Positions 32,701 to 43,600 of a DNA stretch of 64,000 nucleotides are shown here, one piece after another. Within the stretch, counting starts at the first letter, position 1; each line of letters opens with the position of its first letter. This DNA comes from Flaccisagitta enflata (taxonomy: Eukaryota; Chaetognatha; Sagittoidea; Aphragmophora). The translations under genes and the position numbers were made by a program. The DNA is taken from NCBI GenBank assembly GCA_965153355.1, contig OZ231126.1:89156001-89220000 (forward strand). The letters run 5' to 3'. The notes beneath the pieces were generated by a model. It was not told the DNA's origin, searched no databases, and saw only the letters and a list, made by a program, of their open reading frames with translations.

Positions 32701-35700
32701 GCATCTCTTGTCGTTGCAAATGTTGTTGCTAAAGCATGTGTTGTTGCATCTTGTTAATGCATCTGTTGTTCTATCCGCCGGAGTTGCATCTGTTGATGCA
32801 TCTGCTGTCGTTATTGTTTCTGCTGTTGTTTTGCATCTTGTGGCTGTTCCAGTTGCTGAATATGCTCAACATTGCATGTGTTGTGGCCTCTGCTTCTATT
32901 GTTGCTGTTTTTGTTGCGCCTTATGTTGTTGCGATCTGTACTTATCGCGTGGTATCCCTGCTTAGTATGTGATACAGTTATCGGGAAAAAAGTCGAAGTC
33001 AGTCTTCGACTTTTTGACATATTCGAGAGAAACAGGGTTTTCATTTTCTTATGCGGAAGTTTCAGAACTCACAGGGTTAATAGAGCCCTCCAATGAAATT
33101 GATAGGGATAGTAAATTTGATAATTCTCTTTCATTTGTCACCAAGCAGAATTATCTAAAATTATTTTTCGCGTTTTGATTTTTTAAAGATTTATTTATAA
33201 AAATTTGAAGGGAATTTTTTTCGATTTTTTTTTATTTTGTGTAGGATCAATAAAGGAGTGTCTATGTTTACTTGAGCAAGCAACTACAAAAAGAATGTTT
33301 ATGAGCACAGCTCCTCATCTGTGAGGGCGTTTTGAGCATTTTAGCTCATTTAGCTCAATCAGCTCAGTTCATTGATTTTGATTTTAAATACGATAAATAA
33401 ATGAATATTTTCATATTTGTTTAAGCAAGCAAATAAAAGACATGTTAGTGAGCAGAGCTGCTCATTTGTGAAGGTGTTTTTAAGTAGTCTAGCTCATTCA
33501 GCTCATTTAGCTTGCTCTTTTTTTCTGATTTAAAATAAGATAAATAAATTGATTTAAGCATGTAAATACAAGAAAGCATATCAGTGAGCAAAGCTGGTTG
33601 TCTGGTTGAATTGTTTTGAATATTTTAGCTCATCTAGCTCATTTGGCTCAGTTTTATTTTTCTCTGATTTTCACTGCAATCAATAGATACAATTGCTTTT
33701 GATTTGATCTAACAAATAAAAAAAATTTCAGTGACTGAAGATAAAAGTAAAATGGTAAAAAAAAGTGACCTATGCTTACGACTTTTTTCCTCACGGCGAC
33801 AGCCGCCATCACTGGTAGAAAGAAAAATTCTAGTCTACCCATCTTTCAACTATCCCGATCAGATGTGGCGGGTGTGTTCCTCGTGATGGCTAACGCCAAA
33901 CCGGAAGATGGTTACAAAGGGATCACATGCTTCGTCGTCGACCGAGATGCTCCGGGGTTAACGATCGGCAAAAAGGAAGACAAACTCGGCATACGCGCTT
34001 CCGGGACATGTCCTCTCACCTTCGAGGACGTACGCGTCCCGGCTGATCATATCTTAGGTGCGAGATGACAACGAGATCATCGCTTATTAGCGCACAGCGC
34101 AATCTGTAGTGATATTATTCCCTGGGGGAAAAGCCCAATATCCCCGGTAGAAAATAATTAGTCTTGAAATCCCCGGTTATATCCCTCTTTTAGTATGTGA
34201 AAAGATAATTTGGGGACTGAACAGGTGATGTCCCCTGAGTATATCCCTAGCCCAGTTAGATTTTTTTCATTCAAAAATATTTCGTGCACAAAAAGAATTC
34301 AGTAAGTTTCAATAAGAAATCCTCTTGGGGAATCCCCAGGGAAATCCCCAGGGAAATCCCCCAGGGAATTCCCCTTGGGAATTCCCCGTTGAAATTGAAC
34401 TTTTAACTTTTACATGAAAAATCGATCGATTGAGCATAACCTAACTCAACAGGGGACATCCCCGGGGGACATCCCTGGGGACACCCCCTTCATATAACCG
34501 GGGATTTCCAGACTTAAATTATTTTTACCGGGGACAGGGGGGTTTTTCCCCGGGTAGGCAAAGAAGGGAGTTCAACTTCACGACAGTTCACTATCGAGAT
34601 TTTTGGCTCGTACGTCGAGAAGCATGAAAACAGCTAGTATTTCAAATTTCAGGACAATCGCATCAATAGCTTAGGGTGAATTTTTTTATCAGGGGGAAGT
34701 GGAAAGGAAAAAATCGGCAATTTTCAAAATGGAAAATATACCATTTTTTCTGTTTGGGCAGGTAGACCAACTTTCTGGCTGCACGATTTGCGGGTCTGTT
34801 GACCTTAATGGGCTGGGGTTGGGCTGGGGCAGGGGTACAAACCCCTAGAGGCAATTTTTTTGCCAAAAATAAAGATGGGCTCATTTTATTCCAAATCTTC
34901 TGAAACGTCTAAATATCAAATCTTCAAAAAAATATTTTTTTTTGACCAAATCACCAAAAAATTTGCAAAGTTCCAGGTTCAATGGGGTGGGGTGGGGTGG
35001 TGCAGATGTAAAAAAATCGACCAAAAAAGTATAGCTCATTCGATTCCAAATTTTATAAAACGTCTAAATTCCATAGTGTCAAAACAATTTTTTTTTGATG
35101 GAATTTTACGATTTTTTTTTTTAAGTCTGGAGTTTCTGTCTATTGTCTTAATGTCAGAAACTCCTGATATTCACTCTAAGGCTTATTTTCTACTGGTTTT
35201 GTCACATGGAATGGCCTTAATGGCAAAGGTGGGAAAATTCATGGATGAGGAAGGTATATAACAAGTCAGAGATTGATTCTCTTGTGCAGTAGGGTAAATA
35301 TGAGGGTGTGACAAATGTGTGACAATTATTTGTTCAAGCGTCTTAATGTCAGAAACTCTTGCAACTGCGCAAACAAAGTCAAAAACGGAACCTAACTATG
35401 TCTAATTATTTTCAGGTGCCTCATGCGCCTTCACACTACACGATCAAAACATTGAAGCAATTTTTAAATGCCGTGTGAATGTATTGGGCATTGATTTGCG
35501 CACTTGTCAGGTGTCATATAAATTTTGTATTTTTTGGTCAAGACGCAGACAGTTAGAAATCGCTGTAATAGTCGTTTTGATAGAAACAGTTACAGGTTTT
35601 TTGCTAGTATTACTAAAAAAAACTTATAAGGTAGAATGGGGGCTGAAACTTGATAAGTATTCCATCATTATCGATTAATATTAGGCAAATTTGCCTTATC

Positions 35701-37345
35701 ACGCTAAAATCACGCCTTTTTTGACCAATTTCAAGCATGAATTGAAGGGCAAGATGAGCATAATTTCATGAGATAGTGCCACATGTGTCCCAAAAATTAC
35801 CGATAAGATCGTGTTTTATCATTTTGAACAAAAATATAGCCTCTTGGTACTTACAGCACTGCCTATTTTGTAGGAACAATACCTTTAAAGCTACTTCCGC
35901 CTGACTAAAAAAATCACCTTAGAAGTTACGGCCTTTTTCATACTTCAAAAGTAAAAAAGGAAACCAACGTTCTTTTTTTCCGTTCTTTCTTTTAACTCGC
36001 CCCAATCTAATTTATAAGATTTTTTTTAAAAAGTAAGGTACAGGATTTTAGATCTAGGCGAATTAAACAATTTCCTATCGATTAGACCCTACTTTTGAAA
36101 ACCATTTTTCAAAAAAATATTATGTAATATTTTTTCTAAGTCCTTGATGCGAGACACAAAGATTTTTTAATTTTTTTGAAAGAAAAAAAAATGAAATTAC
36201 AAGATTTTGGATCTAGGCAAATCAAACAATTTCCTATTGATGGCACTCCACTTTGAAAACCATTTTTAAAAAAAATATTTTGTAATTTTTAAAGTTTTTT
36301 AAATTTTCTAAGTTTTTCGAAAAAAAAGTGAAAATAAAAGATTTTGGATCTAGGCAAATCAAACAATTTCCTATTAATTGCACCCCACTTTTTTTTTTTA
36401 ATTCTCAATAAGGGTTTTTTTTTTTGCCCTTAGGGGCCCCCTAAGAAGAAAATAATGATGTTTAGTTAAAGCCAATGGCAAGAGAAATCAAATCTCCGTC
36501 GAACAAAACCAAGAACGCCTAGATCAGTGGTGATTTGTGCCTTCAATGACTTTCAAGGGGAGAGTTTTTTTCAAAACAAGATGCACTCTCAGCCTTAGAA
36601 ATTTTAAGTTGTAGCTCGTCCCCTACCCGGGGGAATAATATTATGGTTTTCTACTAAAGATTGCGCCGTGTAGCGATTAGCATGAATATCTAACCGATGA
36701 CATCGAATATCAAGTAACTGATCGACTCATCAGGGATTGAGTCTTTACTGAAGTGAAAGTTCTTGGGATCGAAACCAATATTTTAATCGCTGATTTTACA
36801 GATGTCTGATATGCTACAGCAGCTAAATCCATCAGACTGATGATCATTGACACCTTTTCTTTTTCACATCCCTCCAAACAGGAAACTTCGGTCATGGATA
36901 CAAATACGCCATCAGCATGCTTAACGAGGGTCGCGTGGGCATAGCTTCCCAAATGGTCGGATTGGCTCAAGGGTGTCTCGACGAGACGCTGCCGTATCTC
37001 AAAGAACGCGTCCAGTTTGGCAGAAGCATTTGGGACTTTCAGAGCATGCAGCATCAAGTGGCTCATTACGCGACACAGTTGGAAGCTGGCCGACTCTTGG
37101 TCTACAACGCGGCGCGGCTCTGCGAAGCCGGAAATGAAGTTGTCATGGAAGGCGCCATGGCTAAATATTACACGTCGGAATTAGCCGGACAAATTACCTC
37201 CAAGTGCATAGACTGGATGGGAGGCGTCGGATTTACCAAAGACTATCCTATCGAGAAATACTACAGAGATGCAAAGATTGGTACCATTTATGAGGGCACT
37301 TCGAATATTCAGCTGAACACCATCGCCAAATGCATGCGATTTTAA
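29758..37345 (+). CDS. ACADSB: Short/branched-chain specific acyl-CoA dehydrogenase, mitochondrial
   Basis: Flavoenzyme of isoleucine catabolism (2-methylbutyryl-CoA to tiglyl-CoA), passing electrons to ETF in the mitochondrial matrix. Exons 29758-29975, 30261-30427, 31918-32078, 32162-32300, 33863-34057 and 36882-37345 join in frame (phases 2/1/0/1/1), giving 447 residues; vertebrate ACADSB is about 430. The first about 45 residues are rich in Arg, Ser and Leu and lack acidic residues early, like a presequence. [12 protein letters not shown] starts the alpha-helical N-domain. [17 protein letters not shown] and LWISNS match the FAD/substrate-binding beta-domain. [17 protein letters not shown] and [20 protein letters not shown] match the C-domain. 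IYEGTSNIQ contains the catalytic glutamate. No lesion seen. Introns carry two family A copies, a foldback element, GTT minisatellites and E/F repeats. Starting at the ATG at 29758 rather than further upstream is the simplest choice. Confidence 0.95.
30484..30661 (+). mobile_element. Family A (HINE-like) element, copy 10, in ACADSB intron 2
   Basis: TTTTTAGTTGCGGACATGCAACT start, GTCCGTTGGTCGGTCC core, end ATCCGCAACTGGTGGCC, hairpin GGCCGTGTATCCGGCC, TTGTT. Begins 56 bp after the exon 2 donor. Confidence 0.88.
30738..30864 (+). mobile_element. Family A (HINE-like) element, copy 11, in ACADSB intron 2
   Basis: TTTTTAGTCGCGGACTAGCGACT start (stem GTCGC/GCGAC with a different loop), short core, distal GTCCGCGACT, hairpin GGCCGTGTATCCGGCC, TTGTT. 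Only 76 bp from copy 10, yet of another subfamily. Confidence 0.88.
31045..31625. mobile_element. Foldback element in ACADSB intron 2
   Basis: Near-palindrome with arms of about 280 bp: AAAAATCCTCGATGGTAGTG at 31058 pairs with CCATCGAGGATTTTTTTGAA at 31596, TTCCAATCATTTGATAGGTC with GACCTATCAAATGATTGGAA. The spacer near 31315-31340 contains ACCGCCGTTACAAA. Non-coding. The right arm ends about 290 bp before the exon 3 acceptor. Confidence 0.75.
32325..32960. repeat. GTTGTTGCATCT-type minisatellite, ACADSB intron 4
   Basis: Degenerate TGTTGTTGCATCTGTTGTCG units over about 600 bp, with a direct 50-bp duplication GGGTCTATTGTTGTTGTTTT at 32483 and 32520. Open frames here are artefacts. Confidence 0.85.
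33250..33660. repeat. Three ~150-bp tandem units, ACADSB intron 4
   Basis: Units sharing TGAGCARAGCTGCTCATYTG and TTTTAGCTCATTTAGCTCA start near 33265, 33420 and 33550. Each holds short palindromes AGCTCA/TGAGCT. No coding role apparent. Confidence 0.7.
34110..34562. mobile_element. CCCCGG-rich foldback element (family F), ACADSB intron 5
   Basis: Left arm TTATTCCCTGGGGGAAAAGC with TTGAAATCCCCGGTTATAT and right arm ATATAACCGGGGATTTCCAG with GGGTTTTTCCCCGGG are inverted. The centre has ATCCCCAGGGAA tandem units. It abuts a family E left end at 34553. Confidence 0.65.
34553..36640 (+). mobile_element. Family E copy 3, interrupted or rearranged, ACADSB intron 5
   Basis: The head (GTAGGCAAAGAAGGGAGTTC) is at 34553-34675 and sequence resumes at about 35922 (TTAGAAGTTACGGCCTTTTT) with three modules and the tail GTAGCTCGTCCCCTACCCGG. 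The 1.25 kb between (34680-35920) holds unrelated AT-rich sequence with a duplicated AAAACGTCTAAAT segment, presumably a later insertion without recognisable ends. Confidence 0.55.
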
Positions 37346-37991
37346 ACTGAAAGGCTCTCTTGATTGAGAATTCTCATTATTGTTCTTTAATTTTTTTTTC
37401 AAAGACCTAGCGCTTTTCCTTATTGATTGGAGTAAAATCTCAACTCGTATTGTCTACTTCGTTTCATGAGCCTAGTCGCACTAGGGACTGTTTCCAATGG
37501 AGCAAGTTACATGTTCTCCTGTCATGTCGCCAGTGCCACTGGGCTCCCAGCATGTCGTGCATCTATCAGATAATTGTTTCGCAAATTGAATCTTTAAAAT
37601 GAGCGAGAATGAGTTAAGCGATCTCAGTTGGTTTTACCACTAAAACAATCTTTTTCTACTCCTAGTGTAACGGCTCTCAAATTACTGCCTGGATAAGTTT
37701 GACTTCACAACGCAAAATACTACAGTAGGTAAGTTTGATTTAAATTTATTAGACAAAAAATGCATGACTGTAGCAATCATCAGAGACGTAAATATTAACA
37801 TTTTAGGGTCCGTAATATTGACATCAACATTCAACATCGTGATGATATCAATCAACAATTCTGATAGTATATTAGACACATCAAGATTTTTATAATTACA
37901 TCAATGACAATATCTAAACCTAGTAGTGACCAGTAATGAGCAGGAAACGATAGAATAATCAACAACACATTTTACATAATAATCACCACGG
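37346..37991. other. Convergent intergenic region between ACADSB and HES
   Basis: 647 bp between two stop codons facing each other. TTTATT at 37745-37750 reads AATAAA on the minus strand, 242 bp after the HES stop, and is a candidate polyadenylation signal. No canonical AATAAA follows ACADSB. Nothing else is visible. Confidence 0.5.
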
Positions 37992-39826
37992 TCACCACGG
38001 TCGCCAAACGGAAGATTTGGAGGAGCAAGATGATGTATCGGACATCTTCGATGATGAGAGCGAAGAGTGTCCGGAGCTGGAGCTGGAAGAGGAAATGTCT
38101 TTTGAGAGATTCAGCGACGCGTTTGAGGAAGTGGACTTTCTTGCTGGTGCTGAGAAAGACTCTTTGCTGGAGATGTTGATTTGCATGTCCACACTTGGAT
38201 GCGCGTTGGCTTCGCAGTTGCTGCAAAATTGGCAGAACGCGTCGCAGTCGTTGTTATTGTTGTTGTTGGTTTCGATGCACTTCGGCGAAAGAGGAGATGA
38301 TGTTGACTTCGTGGTCTTTTTCCCGCACTTGTTCTGTTCCACTTTGATGATGAAGAAATTGTTCGTGTTGGAAGTGATGTTGTTCTGCGTCGGCGCCACG
38401 GACAATGATGGCGCCACAGACAAAGATGGCGCCACAGACAAAGATGGCACCGTCGGTTTGGCCGTTTCCACGACAACAGCGCCACCGACGGGAGACAGCC
38501 ACGGCTGCTGCAGCATTGTCGGGGATGACCAGGATGTAGGACGCAGCATCGCCGGGGAAGTGTCAATCTTGAGAGGGTCTTTGATGGAAGGGAAATTCAA
38601 ACCCTTAATCGCCGAAGAAGGAAGTCGCGGCGTGGAGGTTTGGGGACCCAAACTGCGCAGCGTGGCCGAGTTGAGAACGAGCGGAGAGGAGAAGCTCGAG
38701 TTACCGCGTGGGCTGGAAGAGCCCTTGTGCTTCGGCGGGATGAGCGCCACCGGCTTGCCGTTGGAGATCATGGCTCTCGGTCGCTTGATATCCTGTTGAT
38801 GGGAAAGAGAAAGAGAAATTCATGAATAACATGTACATCTTCATTTGAATTGATTTCAGCATTTAAAAGCATCGGACGAGTCTCATTACCAACTCTCACT
38901 ATCTTCAAAAACATTTTGTCAAGAACAAGATGACAAATACTGTTGCGGAAAACGAGATGACAATTGTTACGCTCGACAAAAGACAAGGTAGAAATTTACC
39001 TGATCGGCTCTTGTTGGTGACGGCGACTTCCGCTTTCTCGACGGCATGTCCTCCTCGGCGCGTGTCTTCTTTTCATTCGGGTTTTGAGGCGCGCAGGATT
39101 GAAGATGGGATTTGACGCGGCCTTGAAACTCGGCGTTGACGTTACCTTGACGAATCTGGCCCGCCATGAATTTGTCGATGACCTGAATCCCCTCGGCGTA
39201 TCCCGAGTAGTAGTTGGCTAGGACTTCCGGCTCTGACATGGCGGCGTTGACCGCGGCGTTGTACTGCTTCAGGTAGTTGACAGTCAACTCCAGCAAGTCG
39301 GCTTTCTCCAGCTTAGAATATCTATTGAAAGGGGTAAACAAGATGTTGTATGGAGAAAAAAACTTGCCAATTACTGGCTGACCAAAACCCGTGAGTCGCA
39401 TACTATTTCATGATATAATAATATAATAATAGAATCGAAATTTGGTGCCATGTTCGAATGGAAACGGAGCAGTTATACCAGAGCCAGTTATACTATCTTG
39501 CACAGAATCATTTTACAGAAAAACAAAATACAAAAGATATGACGCATACAAACGGACAAATTTTCATTGAGCTCTTGGGGTATCAAGAGATGGCTGTTAA
39601 GCACAGGCATCATTGAAACCAATAACTCATTAAATTGGCGATCGTTCCAATATGTATAAAGACATAACTGAAATATCACGATATGACGCTTGGCTTACCT
39701 CGCTGCGGCTGGATCTCTTGGATCTTTCTTGCAAATGGTTTCGACGACAACATCGCGCAGTTGTTCGAGACAATTGTTAATCCGAGCGCGTCTGCGCTTC
39801 TCCATTAAAGGCTTGTTGTTCACCAT
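37992..39826 (-). CDS. Hairy/Enhancer-of-split family bHLH-Orange repressor
   Basis: Notch-pathway-type transcriptional repressor. Exons 39826-39699, 39321-39000 and 38792-37992 join in frame (phases 2/0) to 416 residues. Residues 5-40 form the basic region and helix 1 (KPLMEKRRRARINNCLEQL), with the diagnostic proline in the basic region. Helix 2 is YSKLEKADLLELTVNYLKQ at 44-62. The Orange domain lies at about 80-119 (YYSGYAEGIQVIDKFM). A Ser/Asn-rich tail contains three SLSVAP repeats. The protein ends in WRPW, the Groucho/TLE-binding tetrapeptide. The N-terminus is very short (four residues before KP). Intron 1 lies in the loop just before helix 2, as in vertebrate HES genes. Orthology to a particular HES gene cannot be decided. 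Confidence 0.95.
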
Positions 39827-40106
39827 TTTTAATTAGTGATGTGGAGAAATCGAAGCGGGAAATTAGGCGAAAGTATTGGGGCTGGTAATGATTGTTTGAC
39901 GTATGTTGGTTGACACTTGGCGAAATTTGGAAGTGTTTATAAGTTGGAGAAAGTTGGAGAGATGCTAGTCTTTTGAGAAAATTTTGTGAGAGAGCGAACG
40001 GAGAGAGAATCTTTAATTTTTTGCGAAAAAATCTCAGGAGGAATGATTTGAGCCGAACTCTACCTCGTTCTCGGAAGTTATGATGAAGCCTCAGAATCAT
40101 GTCTCG

Positions 40107-40114
40107 CTTTTATA
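40107..40114 (-). promoter_or_regulatory. Candidate TATA box of the HES gene
   Basis: On the minus strand GGTATAAAAGCG contains TATAAAAG, 281 bp upstream of the HES ATG, giving a predicted 5' UTR of about 250 nt. HES genes are often TATA-containing. A weaker ATAAAC at about 39938 is closer. Inferred from sequence only. Confidence 0.5.
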
Positions 40115-40178
40115 CCCTCGAAGAGCGAGGGCCGGCCACCGCGATGGAACCGTCGCTATTCCGTCGTCGACGTCCTAT

Positions 40179-40179
40179 T

Positions 40180-40267
<88 letters not shown>
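40179..40267. repeat. (CT)n microsatellite upstream of the HES promoter
   Basis: About 44 CT units, i.e. (GA)n on the HES coding strand, beginning 65 bp upstream of the candidate TATA box. GA tracts can bind GAGA-type factors in some animals; whether that applies here is unknown. Confidence 0.95.
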
Positions 40268-40270
<3 letters not shown>

Positions 40271-40499
40271 CACTCACTAAAAGAGCAACACGGTGACGGG
40301 ACGTCGTCCCAAATTGGGTCGCTTTTTGCGTCGTCATCCTGAGGACTTCTGCACGGCAAGTGCCATCACCCGACGACGTTGGACCAGCTCTGAGCTGGTG
40401 CAATGCATCGCACTCATTGCTATACACACATTTCTGGCAATGTTGCTGGTCGTGCGTTTTTGGGTTGCAATGCGTCGCGTTACCGTCTTAAACCGAGTC

Positions 40500-40855
40500 C
40501 ACCCATCGTGAGGAACGGAGACCGATGGAAAGAAGACCAAATAGGAGATGGAATATCAGAAATTTTATCAGAATACTAATCTGGGTTCCCGCAGTTAACG
40601 GAGCTTCAAGTTTCGTTTTCCACATTATTTACCTTCCTTACTGGCCCCGTTGAACTTTGAAGAAACCGTATCTCTCTTTTCCCTAGCGACAGTTGAGTCG
40701 AAAGTATGCTATGCTCTATCTAATACATCATTCACATTTTCGACGTATGTAATCGGTTTCGCTTTCATTTCGGCATAAGAATTGATCCTTCGGCGAAGGC
40801 TTCGCTGTTTCTTTCTATCTTATGCCCACGTCTCTGTCTGTCCTTCTGTCCTTCC
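40500..40855. other. Intergenic sequence upstream of HES
   Basis: No frame or repeat family recognised between the HES upstream region and family C copy 4. Contains only short homopolymer-free unique-looking sequence. Confidence 0.4.
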
Positions 40856-41379
40856 TTTTTGGGCAGCGGCCCCAAAGGGCCGATGTCCTGTGGAACACAG
40901 GGGGGAATTTCCATATGTCCGTCCGTCCGTCCCCCCCCCCCCGTTGGCCATCAAGGCCTCAAATTTGCCCTCCCAGCCCTAAATTTAGTCCTCCAGGCCT
41001 CAAATCAGCCTTCTAGGCTTCAAATCAGCCCCCCCCCCGCCTCAAATCCGACCTACAGACCTCAGATCTGCCCTCTAGACCTTCAACTAGGCCTCCAAGC
41101 ATCAAATCAGCCCTCTGTGGCTCAAATTTGCCCTCCAAACCTCAAATCCACGCTCAAAGCCTCAATTCTGCCCTCCAGCCTTCAAATATGCCTTCTTTGG
41201 CCTGAATCAGTCATCTATTGCCAGAAATGTGCCTCCTCAGGACGTATGGAAGTTCCCCCCTGTGTTCTACGGGACATCGGCCCTTTGGGGCCGCTGCCCT
41301 GCTCTCACTCCACTTCTTCACTGGATCACTCCCAGCAGGGCATCGGGTACCGCTGACCATGTGCGATCCTTGGATGACT
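40856..41379 (+). mobile_element. Family C foldback element, copy 4 (least disturbed)
   Basis: Left arm GGGCAGCGGCCCCAAAGGGC with GAACACAGGGGGGAA (40861-40908) and inverted right arm (41253-41302). The core is degenerate CCTCAAATCTGCCCTCCAGG units. The 3' tail GGTACCGCTGACCATGTGCG ends GATCCTTGGATGACT. Read as a type copy for the family. Confidence 0.8.
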
Positions 41380-41417
41380 AGTTAGCTCACCTCCCGCTTA
41401 CGTTGCTCATAAATTGC

Positions 41418-41653
41418 TTTTTAGTCGCTGGCTAAGCGACTCTTAAAGAGGCTGTGTCCGTCTGTAACGCTAAATTTTGGATCAGGCGAAATCGACCGAA
41501 ATGGTTATTTCTGTCATTATATTTCTGAGCACTACTGCTCCTACCCAGCCACAACACAGCCCCCGCCTGGCCCCAAATTGCCAACGCCCACCCACATTAT
41601 TGCCCCTGCCCATCCGCCAGTGACTGCTTATTAGCCGTGTATCCGGCCTTGTT
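41418..41653 (+). mobile_element. Family A element, copy 12 (GCTGGC subfamily)
   Basis: 5' AGTCGCTGGC, adjacent partner TAAGCGACT, distal GCCAGTGACT (one mismatch), hairpin degenerate (AGCCGTGTATCCGGCC), TTGTT. The stem sequence differs from the other subfamilies in all three places. Confidence 0.85.
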
Positions 41654-41954
41654 TTTTAGTTGTTTCGCCTTAACAAAGCTCACATTTATTATTTCTAATT
41701 TCTTTCACACCCACTTGCTCACAAGCGGTAATTCTGTCCACTGAAACTGACCACACTCATTTACCATTCCAGCAATTCAGCTTTTGCGCACTCTAAGTCT
41801 GTCTTCAGGTTTGTCTGTCTGTCTCTCTTTTCTCCTGCTTTCTACATCTTCTCCCATTCTTTGTCTCTTATTGTCCGTATGTCTCTTTTTTCCTTTCTCT
41901 TTCTCCTTGTTATGTCTGTCTGTCTATCTAACAATCTAACATTTACCTATGCTT

Positions 41955-41999
41955 CTCTGTCCGTCTCTTTTTCTTTCTTTCTTTCTTTCTTTCTTTCTC

Positions 42000-42051
<52 letters not shown>

Positions 42052-42163
42052 TCATTCATTCATTCATTCATTCATTCATTCATTCATTCATTCATTCATT
42101 CATTCATTCATTCTTTCTTTCTTTCTTTTTTTTCGTTCCTTTTTCTTTCTTTCTTTCTTTCTT

Positions 42164-42242
<79 letters not shown>
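41955..42242. repeat. (TTTC)n, (CATT)n and (CT)n compound microsatellite
   Basis: About 80 bp TTTC, 64 bp CATT, TTTC again and about 37 CT units. Artefactual Ser/Leu/Phe frames. Confidence 0.96.
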
Positions 42243-42245
<3 letters not shown>

Positions 42246-42829
42246 GTTTGTTTTTTCCATCTTCGCTCTCATCCTTCCGACTTGGGTCGCACGTGTCTTC
42301 CGTCGACAACAAACCAGTCAAACCACGTCTTGCTCTTTCTCACTTTTCTTAGTCCTCTTACCGCGCTGGACGGCCGGACGGCCCGCAGCCATATTCACCA
42401 CTGGGAACCAAATTAGGGGCCGGCCTTCGTCGCTTCGTATCCATGGTCTCTCTCACTCGATCTTCCTCACGATTCACTCCCTGAGAGAATCCCTCACACT
42501 GTTTTACCAACATTCCAACTCAATCCATTTGAGAAGCAAAGAAACATCTATTTGCTAAATGTTGGCCTCCGAGTTGAAGGCCGATGTGAGTATCTTTTTC
42601 CTCTCTTCTTGACGCTGACCTTGGAAATACATTTATTTGTATTTCTCATGTAAGTTACATTTTCCTATTCATTTCCACTTTCTTTGGGCCTCATCACATC
42701 CGGCATTCACGAGGTCGTCTCGCTTCCTCTCCTTCCTTTCATTTGAGGGTCGATCCTCAAAACATAATTCTGCGCTTAGCCCATTTTCCTCTGACCGGCC
42801 CGCCGTGTTTCGTCACTCAGCGAGGAGAA
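42243..42829. other. Intergenic sequence without recognised features
   Basis: No exon or repeat family recognised between two microsatellites. Open frames here extend only because they run into the following TTTC array. Confidence 0.4.
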
Positions 42830-42834
42830 TGTTT

Positions 42835-42890
<56 letters not shown>

Positions 42891-43228
42891 TTACAGCTTC
42901 CATTTCTTTGTTTTCTTCTTCCCTCTTTCTTTCTTTCTTTCAGCTTCCATTTCTTTCTTTTCTCCTTCCCTTTCTCTCTATCTTTCATTCTATTCTCTTT
43001 CTTTCTTTCTTTCTTTCTTGCTTTCTTTCTTTCTTTCTTTTTCAGCTTCCATTTCTTTCTTTTCTTCTTCCCTTTTTCTCTTCTTTTCTTTCTTTATTTC
43101 TTTCTTTCTGTCTTTCTTTTCCAGCTTCCATTTCTTTCTTTTCTTCTTCCCTCTCTCCTTTTTTTTCTTTCTTTCTTTATTTCTCTCTTTCTTTCTTTTC
43201 AGCTTCCATGTCTCCCTTTTTTCCCTCC

Positions 43229-43290
<62 letters not shown>

Positions 43291-43600
43291 CTTTCTGTCT
43301 TTCTGTCTTTCTTTCTTTATTTTTCAGCTTCCATTTCTTCCTTTTCATCTCCCTTTTCTATCTATCATTCTTTCTTTTTTTCTTCATTTTTGTCTTTCCT
43401 TTCCTTCGTTCTTTCTATCTTCCTTTCTTCCCTCTTTTTCTTTCTTTCTATCTTTCTTTCTTCCCTCTTTTTCTTTCTTTCTTTCTTTCTTTCTTGTTTT
43501 CTTGCTTTCTGTCTTGCTTTCTTTCTTTCTCTTTCTTGCTTTCTCTGTCTTTCTTTCTCTTTCTTGCTTTCTTTCTGTCTTTCTTTCTTTCTTTCTTTCT
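42830..43600. repeat. ~95-bp higher-order CTTT minisatellite
   Basis: Seven or so units, each CAGCTTCCATTTCTTTCTTT, a CCCTTT/CTC part and a variable run of CTTT. TTCAGCTTCCATTTC recurs at 42893, 42940, 43043, 43122, 43199 and 43324. The interior CTTTCAG copies look like splice acceptors but have no exon behind them. Confidence 0.85.

Noticed and set aside
34860-35261. 133-codon ORF
   Set aside because: Lies in ACADSB intron 5 in AT-rich repetitive sequence (duplicated AAAACGTCTAAAT blocks); no domain or splice support.
38017-38799. 260-codon plus-strand frame opposite HES exon 3
   Set aside because: The minus strand carries a spliced bHLH-Orange-WRPW protein; the plus frame is the complement of a Ser/Asn-rich tail.
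42830-43600. Series of CTTTCAG splice acceptors suggesting a repetitive coding region
   Set aside because: Each CAG belongs to the repeated CAGCTTCCATTTC unit; no donor sites or conserved peptide follow.
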